This document shows, in pieces, positions 1 to 5,669 of a DNA stretch of 6,270 nucleotides. The notes beneath the pieces are model-generated. The model was given only the letters and a program-made list of their open reading frames with translations. It was not told the DNA's origin and searched no databases. A program made the position numbers and the translations under genes. The first letter of the stretch is position 1, and each line of letters starts with the position of its first letter. Origin of the DNA: Nitrospirota bacterium (lineage in GTDB: Bacteria; Nitrospirota; UBA9217); assembly GCA_027456925.1 (NCBI GenBank), contig DAIDTZ010000142.1:1-6270 (forward strand), written 5' to 3'.

Positions 1-1
1 A

Positions 2-631
2 ACGCTCCTTGAGGAAGAAAACAAGGGTCTCATCTATCGCTTCCGCCACGTGGAGGAAGAAAACAAAGACTTCGCCAACCGTTACCTCGAGGTGGAAACC
101 GAGAACAACAACCTCGCGAATCTCTACGTTGCCAGCTATCAGCTCAACTCCACGCTGGATTTTAATGAAAGTCTTAAAGTTATTCTAGAGATCGTCATGA
201 ACCTGATCGGCGCCGAGGAGTTCTCCATCATGATGCTCGACGAAAAAACGAATGAACTCTCGATTGTTGCGCAGGAGGGCATGGGCTTGGAGGCAAGTTT
301 CAGCGTCAAGATCGGGGACGGCATCATCGGGCAGGCGACAAAAACCGGTGAGGCGTATTACCGAGACGGGGACCCCACGGACCTCAAGGGAGTGGATTAT
401 ATACATCCACTCGCCTGCATTCCGCTCAAAATCAAGGAACACGTGATCGGCGTTATTGTGATCTACAAGCTCCTCCTTCAGAAACAGGCGTTCTCGAACG
501 TCGATTATGAACTGTTATCCATGCTTGCAGGTCACGCAGCCACGGCGCTCTTTTCGTCAAAGCTCTACTCGCAGTCCGAACGCAAGCTCACCACGATCCA
601 AAGCTTTCTCGACCTCTTGAAAGATAAATAG
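2..631 (+). CDS. GAF-domain sensor protein with N-terminal coiled coil (5' end outside window)
   Basis: The frame is open from the first bases of the window, so the true start lies upstream. The GTG at 50 has no Shine-Dalgarno sequence and sits inside the same repeat pattern, so I do not take it as the start. The first ~45 visible residues are highly charged and form three 14-residue units (11-52, 53-94, 95-136) with the pattern E-x-E-N-x-x-(L/F), two heptads each, as in a coiled coil. The rest, from about DFNESLKVIL to GHAATALFSSKLY, is a GAF domain: amphipathic helix, the strand FSIMMLD, the stretch IGDGIIGQATKTGEAYY, and the strands ACIPLKI and IGVIVIYK. GAF domains bind small ligands or mediate dimerisation in signalling proteins. 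No kinase, cyclase or DNA-binding domain follows; the protein ends shortly after the GAF domain. The response regulator gene starts 83 bases downstream on the same strand, so the two may work together. The ligand cannot be told from sequence. Confidence 0.88.
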   Translation, partial: TLLEEENKGLIYRFRHVEEENKDFANRYLEVETENNNLANLYVASYQLNSTLDFNESLKVILEIVMNLIGAEEFSIMMLDEKTNELSIVAQEGMGLEASFSVKIGDGIIGQATKTGEAYYRDGDPTDLKGVDYIHPLACIPLKIKEHVIGVIVIYKLLLQKQAFSNVDYELLSMLAGHAATALFSSKLYSQSERKLTTIQSFLDLLKDK

Positions 632-680
632 GCGGGGATAGCCAAAGCGGATTCAAATTTATCTATATAGCTTTCAGCGT

Positions 681-696
681 GTGATTGTAAAATCAC
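681..696. promoter_or_regulatory. Perfect inverted repeat in the leader of the response regulator gene
   Basis: GTGATT-GTAA-AATCAC is a perfect 6-base inverted repeat with a 4-base centre. It lies 7 bases before the GGGAGGT ribosome binding site at 704-710. It could be an operator or a small leader hairpin. It fits neither the CRP spacing (TGTGA-N6-TCACA; here the gap is 8) nor the FNR consensus. No good sigma-70 promoter was found in 632-714, only the AT-rich run at 660-669, so co-transcription with the GAF gene remains possible. Confidence 0.35.
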
Positions 697-714
697 GTTT
701 AACGGGAGGTAAGG

Positions 715-1089
715 ATGCTGAAAAAAGTTCTCTTAGTTGACGATTCCGCGTTGATACATCAGATGTATAAGATGGTTCTCATGCGTTACAGATGTGCCAT
801 AGTGGCAGCAAAGAACGGTCAGGAGGGGCTGAACGCTCTCGTGAAGCACCCAGACACCAATTTGATGCTTGTAGACATCAACATGCCTGTGATGAATGGG
901 CTTGAGTTTGTCAAGAAAGTAAAGGAGCTTGGAGCGTACAATCATATCCCGATCATTATTGTAAGCACTGAAGGCAAGGAGGAAGACGCAAAAAGAGGGC
1001 TTGCGCTCGGTGCCAACGGTTACGTGACAAAACCGGTTCAACCGAGTGATCTGCACGCGGTAATCGACACGCTTTATCCTGCGAACTGA
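715..1089 (+). CDS. Single-domain CheY-like response regulator
   Basis: This 124-residue protein is one receiver domain and nothing else, the usual length for CheY/PilG/PilH-type proteins. The acidic pocket is D9-D10, the phosphoacceptor is D54 (in LVDINMP), the switch Ser/Thr is S84 (in IIVSTEG), the aromatic switch residue is Y103, and the conserved lysine is K106 followed by P107. All catalytic positions are therefore present and it should be phosphorylatable. With no output domain, it probably signals by binding a partner protein. The start is well supported: GGGAGGT at 704-710 lies 4 bases before the ATG. The gene follows a GAF-domain gene in the same direction, which suggests a joint signalling role; no histidine kinase is visible in the window. 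It ends with TGA at the natural domain end, which shows that TGA is a stop in this organism. Confidence 0.95.
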   Translation: MLKKVLLVDDSALIHQMYKMVLMRYRCAIVAAKNGQEGLNALVKHPDTNLMLVDINMPVMNGLEFVKKVKELGAYNHIPIIIVSTEGKEEDAKRGLALGANGYVTKPVQPSDLHAVIDTLYPAN

Positions 1090-1225
1090 GAGTAAGTCAA
1101 CTATTTTGTTTAAAAATAAGCAACCAGCGGCAAATATTTTCAGCTCGCTCGAGGTTTGCGCCAGAGCTCTCCCCGTATTTCACAAACCAGATCCCGGAGA
1201 AACCGATCCGCGACCATCCCGTACA

Positions 1226-1257
1226 ATGCCACGACTATATGCCGAATCCCGTGGCAT
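1226..1257. repeat. GC-rich inverted repeat, possible RNA hairpin
   Basis: ATGCCACG (1226-1233) and CGTGGCAT (1250-1257) pair perfectly over 8 bases around a 16-base loop. With one bulged A the stem gains two more pairs (AC at 1223-1224 with GT at 1258-1259). An outer 5-base stem is possible between CCCGT (1218-1222) and ACGGG (1272-1276). No T-run follows on either strand, so it is not a standard intrinsic terminator. Its role is unknown. Confidence 0.45.
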
Positions 1258-1375
1258 GTCAATCGCCCGGGACGGGTATTAGAGGGGTAGCATCAGGTGT
1301 TTAATTTCGGTTGTATTCTTGATTGTTGCGAGGAACGGCGACTCCAACGCTTCAGGAAGAAGCTATTGACGAAAA

Positions 1376-1399
1376 ACTATATCACAAAATGCAGTGATA
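1376..1399 (-). promoter_or_regulatory. Palindromic site next to a candidate leftward -10 element
   Basis: TATCAC (1380-1385) and GTGATA (1394-1399) form a perfect 6-base palindrome with an 8-base centre, as expected for a dimeric regulator's operator. On the minus strand, TATAGT (complement of 1376-1381) is a good -10 match, with a poor, short-spaced -35 (TTGTAT) at the far edge of the palindrome. The site would sit within this promoter, but no gene lies to its left on the minus strand. The call is weak. Confidence 0.2.
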
Positions 1400-1530
1400 C
1401 AAAGAGAATTAAGGAATCTGTGATCTGCTCTTGAAACACTGGCCGAGATCGTCGGAATCATTGTCCGCAGTAATTTGGAACTGTTGTTCGATTGAAAATG
1501 GTATCGTTGTCCGACGCCAATCGGAAGAGC

Positions 1531-1532
1531 TA
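1531..1532. repeat. TA target-site duplication, left copy
   Basis: TA lies directly outside the left terminal repeat and is matched by TA at 2735-2736. Removing one TA plus the element restores AGAGC-TA-GTTC, that is, a CTAG target, the preferred site described for IS630. Confidence 0.8.
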
Positions 1533-1554
1533 GTACATTGTAAACTTAATTATT
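1533..1554 (+). repeat. Left terminal inverted repeat of the IS630-family element
   Basis: The repeat begins GTACATTGTAAACTT and matches the complement of the right end (2713-2734) at 17 of 22 positions, including the outer GTAC and the inner GTAAA. The transposase reading frame ends inside it, with its stop codon at 1546-1548. Confidence 0.85.
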
Positions 1555-2238
1555 AATAGTGTTGTAGAATCGGCTCAATTTGTTTCGAGCATCGTTCTTT
1601 GTAAAGTTCCAGGAAATTCCGGCTTTAAGCTGATTGCGTTGTCTTGTCCAGCTGCCCACTTGTGCAGCTAACGTCTTCATCTCGGCAATGCGTCGGTCCA
1701 GGCATTGCTTGGATAGAGCTGATAATTCAATCTCGGCCATGTTCAGCCAACTGGCTTTCTTGGGGGTATAAACCATTTCAAAGCGTTGCGCCAAAACAAA
1801 CGCTTCGGCTGCTGGAAAGCCTTCATAGAAGGATGAAGGGTTATGCGTGTTTAGGTTGTCCTGGACCAGAACGATCTTTTTGGCCGCCGGATACTTCGCC
1901 GCTAATGCTTTCATAAACTCGGCATAATCTTTTTTGGTTCTCCGTTCTGTAACGGTTATGACACGGCGACCGGATAACGGTTCAATGGCCATGAGCACCA
2001 CGCAGGTTCCGTTGCGTTCATACTCGTAATCCTGGCGCTCTACGCGCCCAGGCTTCATGGGGATCGGCATCAGGACATCGCCTAAGAGCTGACAGGGACG
2101 CTCGTCAAAACAGACAACGGGATAATCCGGATCATACGGGCGTTCATAAATATCCAAAACCTGTTCCATGCGCCAGAGATACTCAGCCGTGATCAGCCCT
2201 ATACACCATTGTTTCTTTAAGTGCGGTTTGAGTTCGTT
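1546..2238 (-). CDS. IS630-family transposase, catalytic DDE part (OrfB frame)
   Basis: This is the catalytic half of the transposase, which cuts and joins the element's ends. Its frame has no ATG before 2169 and no ribosome binding site there, so it is most likely made only by -1 frameshifting from the upstream frame at 2238-2244. The coordinates given start where the shifted frame would be entered; counting from the ATG at 2169 it has 207 residues. In that numbering the DDE triad is D22 (in VCFDERP), D104 (in VQDNLNTH) and E146 (in SWLNMAEIE). The spacing and the DN..H and WLN..E signatures are those of the DDE_3 domain of IS630 transposases. Residues upstream of the ATG (NELKPHLKKQWC onward) are also typical of the family, which shows that the natural protein reads across the frame boundary. 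The full fusion would be 373 residues, a normal length. The last codons lie in the left terminal repeat. Confidence 0.88.
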   Translation of the reverse strand, partial: NELKPHLKKQWCIGLITAEYLWRMEQVLDIYERPYDPDYPVVCFDERPCQLLGDVLMPIPMKPGRVERQDYEYERNGTCVVLMAIEPLSGRRVITVTERRTKKDYAEFMKALAAKYPAAKKIVLVQDNLNTHNPSSFYEGFPAAEAFVLAQRFEMVYTPKKASWLNMAEIELSALSKQCLDRRIAEMKTLAAQVGSWTRQRNQLKAGISWNFTKNDARNKLSRFYNTINN

Positions 2239-2666
2239 TTTTTTAGAATGTTACTTACGCTTTGATGCGATATGGACTCAACGATCTTGAGTTCTACAAT
2301 GCGATCAGCCAATAATCGCAAAGTCCAGCGAGCTTGACCATCCGGCGGAGTGCTGCAAGCTATCGCCGTGATCTTCGCTGCAGTTCTACCTTTGAATTTC
2401 GGAGGCTGACCGGAACGTGTCCCTTCACCAATGGCGCGTTCTAATCCCTCCTGAGAGTAACGCCGCCTGATATTGAATATTGTGGCTAGGCATATGTCTA
2501 AGGCATCGGAAATCTCTTGATCTGTTTTGCCAGTGGGCCCATCAGCCAGTAGTAAGACTCGGCATCGGGCGATTTTTCGTGCTTTATGTTTGCCTGACCG
2601 CACGATCTGTTGCAACCGGTGACGTTCCTGCTCGTTCAGTTGGACCAAAAACTGTTTTTGGCTCAT
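2217..2666 (-). CDS. IS630-family transposase, DNA-binding part (OrfA frame)
   Basis: The 149-residue N-terminal part starts at MSQKQFLVQL. The ATG at 2666 is chosen because AAGGAGGT lies 4 bases upstream; an in-frame ATG 16 codons earlier (2714) has no such site and reaches back to the terminal repeat. The protein is basic and rich in helix-turn-helix features: KTDQEISDALDICLATIFNI is a typical recognition helix pair, followed by a second region (WTLRLLADRIVE...SISHQSVSNILKK) as in IS630 and Tc1 transposases, which bind the terminal repeats. The frame ends six codons after the A8 run, in a tail (TNSNRT) that has no family resemblance. This points to -1 frameshifting into the DDE frame. The short OrfA product may itself be made and could act as a regulator, as in other two-frame insertion sequences; that is inference. 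Confidence 0.88.
   Translation of the reverse strand: MSQKQFLVQLNEQERHRLQQIVRSGKHKARKIARCRVLLLADGPTGKTDQEISDALDICLATIFNIRRRYSQEGLERAIGEGTRSGQPPKFKGRTAAKITAIACSTPPDGQARWTLRLLADRIVELKIVESISHQSVSNILKKTNSNRT
2238..2244 (-). other. Slippery heptamer A_AAA_AAA for -1 frameshift in the transposase
   Basis: Eight consecutive A on the minus strand (2244 to 2237) are read in the OrfA frame as CTA-AAA-AAA-ACG. This is the canonical X_XXY_YYZ form A_AAA_AAA. Slipping back one base after codon 143 gives AAC-GAA-CTC, the OrfB frame, and restores the family-typical sequence. The OrfB frame has a stop (TAA) just before the run, so the crossover must occur within about 30 bases around it. Polymerase slippage adding one A would give the same protein. 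A simple one-base deletion in a 9-A run is the alternative. Confidence 0.65.
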
Positions 2667-2712
2667 GGACACCTCCTTACGGAACAGTGTGCCATGAAAT
2701 GCATAAACTAGC

Positions 2713-2734
2713 AAGAACTAATTTTACGAAGTAC
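2713..2734 (-). repeat. Right terminal inverted repeat of the IS630-family element
   Basis: Read on the minus strand it begins GTACTTCGTAAAATTAG and matches the left end at 17 of 22 positions. It lies 46 bases upstream of the chosen transposase start, so the transposase promoter should overlap or adjoin it, but I could not identify a convincing -35/-10 pair. Confidence 0.85.
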
Positions 2735-2736
2735 TA
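2735..2736. repeat. TA target-site duplication, right copy
   Basis: TA directly follows the right terminal repeat and continues into GTTC, matching the left copy at 1531-1532. Confidence 0.8.
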
Positions 2737-2750
2737 GTTCATCAGAAAAG

Positions 2751-2779
2751 TAAAAAGCTGCAGGAATGAGAGCTTTTTA
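2751..2779 (-). terminator. Candidate intrinsic terminator of the dinG/methyltransferase transcript
   Basis: TAAAAAGCT (2751-2759) and AGCTTTTTA (2771-2779) form a perfect 9-base-pair stem with an 11-base loop, 60 bases past the stop of the methyltransferase-like gene. On the minus strand the stem ends in a T-rich stretch (TTTTTACTTTTC). The stem has only two G-C pairs, which weakens the call. It could act in both directions and shield the operon from the insertion sequence. Confidence 0.4.
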
Positions 2780-2838
2780 AATAGTTTTTTCTGAACCACA
2801 ACCTTAGTCGCTTGCCGTGATTTTCAACATCAGTTTCC

Positions 2839-3516
2839 TCAATCGATTTTTTGCGCAATATATACCACATGCCTCAAGCCGCCCCTGCCGGGCCGCAGGC
2901 GCTCCACGGAAAATCCCGCTGCAGCGAGCCGCTTTTCAAACGCGGCATCGGAGTTCTCTCCCCATACGGCAAAGACGCCGGTCTGCGTAAGAGCGGCGGC
3001 AGTCGTCTTAAGAGCGCGGCTTCCGTAAAAGGGATCATGCTGCGCGTCCGCGGCTGATCCGGGACCTTCATAGAGATCGATAATGATGGCGTCGAATTGT
3101 TGCGATCCTGTCTGCGCGGACCTTGCGATCACGGCAGCAACGTCGTCGATCACGATGGTGACCCGCGGGTCAGAAGCAGCGTTTTTGGTCAGTCCCGCGA
3201 GAGGGCCGCGGCACCAGCCTGCCACGATGGGGTTGAGTTCAGCCACCATGACCCGGGCTGAGGAAGGCAAAGCGTCAAGCGCTGCACGCAGCGTCAGGCC
3301 CATTCCCAGTCCGCCGATCAGGACCCGGGGACCCCTGCGTGCGGCGACGAGCCTGCAGGCCTCTTCGCCGAGTTTTATTTCCGATCGGTTCGCGCTGCTG
3401 TTCATCAGCACGCGGTTGTTGATCATGATCAAAAAGTCCCGCTCTCCCCGCTTTCGCAGTTCCAGGATGCCGTCCGGGGTTTCAACTTTATCTATCGTTT
3501 CCCACGGTTGTGCCAT
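2839..3516 (-). CDS. Spermidine-synthase-like SAM-binding methyltransferase fold protein
   Basis: This is a 225-residue class I SAM-binding protein of the spermidine-synthase-like group. The glycine-rich motif I is VLIGGLGMG (65-73), the acidic ribose-binding residue is E93 (in VAELNP), D124-D125 fits the adenine-binding position, and FDAIIIDLYEGP (141-152) matches the active-site strand where spermidine synthases carry the catalytic aspartate (D147). The N-terminal part (FLIMINNRVLMNS...SEIKLGE) resembles the beta-hairpin and substrate-entry region of SpeE but is shorter than in true polyamine synthases (about 280-300 residues). It may therefore be an aminopropyltransferase-like or methyltransferase enzyme with an unknown substrate. 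There is no signal peptide or membrane segment, so it is cytoplasmic. The ATG lacks a clear ribosome binding site, but no earlier start exists before unrelated sequence. It follows dinG by 93 bases on the same strand and may be translated from the dinG transcript. Confidence 0.85.
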   Translation of the reverse strand: MAQPWETIDKVETPDGILELRKRGERDFLIMINNRVLMNSSANRSEIKLGEEACRLVAARRGPRVLIGGLGMGLTLRAALDALPSSARVMVAELNPIVAGWCRGPLAGLTKNAASDPRVTIVIDDVAAVIARSAQTGSQQFDAIIIDLYEGPGSAADAQHDPFYGSRALKTTAAALTQTGVFAVWGENSDAAFEKRLAAAGFSVERLRPGRGGLRHVVYIAQKID

Positions 3517-3551
3517 GTAGTGAGGTCTTTCACAAACAGGAGTAATTGATT

Positions 3552-3578
3552 TTCTTTGTGTTCTTTGCGGCTTTGCGC
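3552..3578. repeat. Three near-identical 9-base units between dinG and the methyltransferase-like gene
   Basis: TTCTTTGTG, TTCTTTGCG and GCTTTGCGC lie head to tail. The last unit runs into the palindrome TTTGCGCAAA. Similar CTTTGTGTTCTTTGCG phrases occur between genes in several unrelated bacteria, as I recall, but their role is not known to me. Confidence 0.4.
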
Positions 3579-3584
3579 AAACAG

Positions 3585-3607
3585 CTGCAATGTCGAGCCA
3601 ATTGCAG
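3585..3607. repeat. Inverted repeat just after the dinG stop codon
   Basis: CTGCAAT (3585-3591) and ATTGCAG (3601-3607) pair perfectly over 7 bases with a 9-base loop, 2 bases past the dinG stop. No T-run follows on the minus strand, so it is not a full terminator. It may be an mRNA-stabilising or attenuating hairpin within the transcript. Confidence 0.35.
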
Positions 3608-3609
3608 AT

Positions 3610-5544
3610 TCACTCTCGTTTTCTCAGTGCTTCGAAGAATTCACTGAAACGTTCCCGTTCATCGGTTATCCGGCACTTCGGTATGGACTTTAAAAACGAC
3701 TTGCCGTAGTTCTTTGTAATAATGCGCGAATCGAGAACGGCAACCGCGCCCCGGTCGGTCTTCGTGCGGATGAGCCTGCCGAAGCCCTGGCGAAAAAGAA
3801 GCGTCGCCTGAGGGACCTGGTATTCAAAAAATGGATTTTTGAGCCGCTCCATGCGGGCCTCGACGATGGGTTCGTCCGGCACGGCGAAGGGCAGCTTCGC
3901 GATCACGACGCACTGGAGGGCTTCTCCGGGGATGTCGATCCCCTGCCAGAACGAAGCGGTGCCCATGAGCACCCCGCGGGGAACGCTCTTGAACTGTTCG
4001 ATCAAGCGGTAGGCGGGCATCTCTCCCTGGCACAGGAAGCCGAGTTCCGGCAGCTCCTTTCGCAGGGTCTCCGCGCTCTTTCTGAGCTGGCCGTAGCTGG
4101 TGAACAGGACGAGCGTCCTTCCCCCGGTGATCGTGAGCACGGATTTCAATTCCGCGTCAAAGCGCTCCTGGTACCCGCTTGCCTGCTGGTCATCGAGGCC
4201 GGTTGCGATGTAGAGCAGGGCCTGTTTTTCGAAATCAAAGGGAGAGTCAAGCTGCAGTTCCATTGGTGCATCGAGGCCGAGCCGGTTCTTGATATACGTG
4301 AAGGCCCCTGCGGCGGAAAGAGTTGCGGAAGTCAGGATCACCGTATCGGCTTTGCCGAAGAGGTTCTCGCGGAGCGTACCCGCCACATCGATCGGCGATG
4401 CAACGAGCCGGTACCGCAGGTTCTCCCGCTCCGCCCAGTACACGAAACCTTCCGCGCTCTGGTCAAGATTGATCCGTACGGCCGAGGCAAGGGATTGCGC
4501 CCGCGCGGCGAAGGCCTTGACTTCAAGCTCCTCTTCCTGGGAGTCCGCCGTAAGTTCGAGGAGCGAATCCCGCAGTTCCATGAGCGGCTCGCTCAGGATG
4601 TAGGGCACGATGTTCCGCTGCCGTATCCGGAGCGTGGGCTCCCTGGAGAGGAAGGGGTGAAGGTTCAAAAAGAAGTTGTCCGAGACGACCCGGAGCCCGT
4701 CTACCCTGCCCCGCAGGACCTGCACTTCGGCGTCCTGCACGGTGAGGCGGGTGAGAAGTCCTTTCCGCGTGCGCTGTGAAAGGAGCGTATCGAGCAGGTA
4801 CTTCACGGAAAAGTTCGTAACCTCGACGCCCAGGTAATCGGTCGCCACGTCTTCGACCTGGTGGGCCTCGTCGAAGACCACGGCTTTGAACTGCGGCAGC
4901 ACGTTGCCGCCGGTTGCCATGTCGGCGAAGAAGAGATGATGGTTCGCCACAAGAATATGGGCCTGCTGTTCGAGCGATTTCGCCTTGAGGTAAAAGCAGT
5001 CCTTATAATAGGAACAGTCTTTGCCGAAGCAGAGATCTGCCTGGCGGCATGCCTTGGCCCAGAGGCTTGGCAACGGTTCGATCTCCAGTTCGCTCCGGAG
5101 CCCCGTCTTGGTCATCGTGGACCAGGCGAAGAGCCGGTTTAACGGCTCGATCTCGTTCTGTTCGTAGAGGTTGCCGATGCGGAGATAGTCGAACCGGCGG
5201 AGGCAAAGGTAGTTCTCGCCGCCCACACAGAGGGCATACTGGAAATCGCCGAGCACGTTCTTGAGAAATGGAAGATCTTTGTCCACGAGCTGCTGCTGGA
5301 GCGCCTTGGTGTAGGTGGCAACGACGGCGCGGACATTTCCTTCGCGCGTCCAGAGGACCAGGGGGACGAGGTAGGCCAGGCTCTTGCCAACGCCGGTGCC
5401 CGCCTCAACGATCAAGTGCGCTTTGTCGCGGAGCGATTTCTCGACAACAGCCGCCATTTCGATCTGTTGGGGCCGATGCTCATAGGCCATGCGCATGGCC
5501 TGTGCAATCATTCCCGTTTCGCCGAGGATCTTCGTCGCATTCAT
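3610..5544 (-). CDS. dinG: DinG/YoaA-family ATP-dependent DNA helicase with iron-sulfur cluster
   Basis: This 644-residue superfamily 2 helicase is of the XPD/DinG type, close in length to E. coli YoaA. Such enzymes unwind DNA 5' to 3' and remove R-loops and other obstacles at forks. Walker A is AGTGVGKS (48-55). The four iron-sulfur cysteines are C114 (in NYLC), C172, C177 and C183; the last three are spaced 5 and 6 apart, exactly as in E. coli DinG. The Walker B/DEAH box is VVFDEAH (222-228). Motif III (ILTSATLS), a motif near FTSYGQL, the stretch FWQGIDIPGE and motif VI QGFGRLIR (586-593) follow in order. No N-terminal exonuclease domain is present, unlike in Firmicutes DinG. The start at 5544 is the first ATG after an in-frame TAA; its ribosome binding site is poor, and M12 is an alternative. 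No LexA box was recognised upstream. The gene is transcribed away from the amidase gene and heads a likely two-gene unit with the methyltransferase-like gene. Confidence 0.95.
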   Translation of the reverse strand: MNATKILGETGMIAQAMRMAYEHRPQQIEMAAVVEKSLRDKAHLIVEAGTGVGKSLAYLVPLVLWTREGNVRAVVATYTKALQQQLVDKDLPFLKNVLGDFQYALCVGGENYLCLRRFDYLRIGNLYEQNEIEPLNRLFAWSTMTKTGLRSELEIEPLPSLWAKACRQADLCFGKDCSYYKDCFYLKAKSLEQQAHILVANHHLFFADMATGGNVLPQFKAVVFDEAHQVEDVATDYLGVEVTNFSVKYLLDTLLSQRTRKGLLTRLTVQDAEVQVLRGRVDGLRVVSDNFFLNLHPFLSREPTLRIRQRNIVPYILSEPLMELRDSLLELTADSQEEELEVKAFAARAQSLASAVRINLDQSAEGFVYWAERENLRYRLVASPIDVAGTLRENLFGKADTVILTSATLSAAGAFTYIKNRLGLDAPMELQLDSPFDFEKQALLYIATGLDDQQASGYQERFDAELKSVLTITGGRTLVLFTSYGQLRKSAETLRKELPELGFLCQGEMPAYRLIEQFKSVPRGVLMGTASFWQGIDIPGEALQCVVIAKLPFAVPDEPIVEARMERLKNPFFEYQVPQATLLFRQGFGRLIRTKTDRGAVAVLDSRIITKNYGKSFLKSIPKCRITDERERFSEFFEALRKRE

Positions 5545-5553
5545 CAGGCGGAC

Positions 5554-5588
5554 AGATTAACACAGCAAAGGGGAAGATGCAAATTCTA
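5554..5588 (-). promoter_or_regulatory. Candidate dinG promoter elements
   Basis: Two weak options exist on the minus strand. One is TAGAAT (complement of 5583-5588), a 5-of-6 match to the -10 box, preceded by an A-rich tract but no good -35; it would give a leader of about 30 bases. The other is TTGCAT (5577-5582) with TAATCT (5554-5559), 17 bases apart, which would start almost at the ATG. I favour the first. Confidence 0.25.
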
Positions 5589-5630
5589 CTTGTATTGCCC
5601 GGTTTTTTTAGGGGTTTTTCGGGCTTTCAG

Positions 5631-5659
5631 TTGCACTAATCGGCATGATGTGTTACTAT
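5631..5659 (+). promoter_or_regulatory. Candidate extended -10 promoter of the amidase gene
   Basis: TTGCAC (5631-5636) and TACTAT (5654-5659) are separated by 17 bases, and the -10 box is preceded by TGT, giving the extended form TGTTACTAT. Transcription would begin near 5666, only a few bases before the ATG at 5670, so the message could be nearly leaderless. This agrees with the lack of a Shine-Dalgarno sequence. Confidence 0.35.
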
Positions 5660-5669
5660 GGTACGCCGT

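Larger units (their letters stand above)
1090..1530. other. Gene-free stretch between the response regulator and the insertion sequence
   Basis: About 440 bases carry no open frame with a start codon and ribosome binding site that I would call a gene. The stretch holds a GC-rich 8-base-pair inverted repeat (1226-1257) and a palindromic site (1380-1399), annotated separately. It also contains a 7-base inverted pair, CGTCGGA at 1450-1456 and TCCGACG at 1510-1516, and a direct repeat TTGTCCG at 1461-1467 and 1507-1513. The half nearest the insertion sequence is visibly AT-richer than the genes further right. It may be a long regulatory region, a degraded gene, or the site of a small RNA; I cannot decide between these. 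Confidence 0.6.
1533..2734 (-). mobile_element. Complete IS630-family insertion sequence
   Basis: The element is 1202 bases long. It is bounded by imperfect inverted repeats that match at 17 of 22 positions, and it is flanked by a TA duplication inside a former CTAG site. The only cargo is a transposase on the minus strand, in two overlapping frames: a helix-turn-helix N-terminal part and a DDE catalytic part. Length, TA duplication, CTAG target and the protein motifs all fit the IS630/Tc1-mariner group. Both ends and all catalytic residues are intact, so the copy looks recent and possibly active. The insertion lies between genes, roughly 440 bases after the response regulator and about 100 bases past the end of the methyltransferase-like gene, and breaks no recognisable gene. 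I do not recognise a named ISfinder element. Confidence 0.92.

Noticed and set aside
50..52. GTG as start of the GAF protein
   Set aside because: It has no ribosome binding site, and the frame and its 14-residue repeat continue upstream to the window edge.
680..697. CRP or FNR site before the response regulator
   Set aside because: The spacing between half-sites is wrong for both (8 instead of 6 for TGTGA/TCACA, and no TTGAT-N4-ATCAA).
1102..1118. TATTTT/AAAATA hairpin as terminator of the response regulator gene
   Set aside because: The stem is only A-T pairs with no G-C core, so it is too weak to call.
1092..1304. Open frame after the response regulator (contains MPNPVACQSPGTG)
   Set aside because: It has no start codon except an internal ATG at 1239 giving 21 residues, no ribosome binding site and no recognisable family.
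3083..3520. Long open frame on the plus strand opposite the methyltransferase-like gene
   Set aside because: It mirrors the real gene, is rich in Ser, Arg and Ala, and has no ribosome binding site or motif.
5597..5624. GCCCG...CGGGC pair with T-runs between dinG and the amidase gene as terminator
   Set aside because: The stem is only 5 base pairs with an 18-base loop, and it lies between divergent genes where no transcript needs to end.
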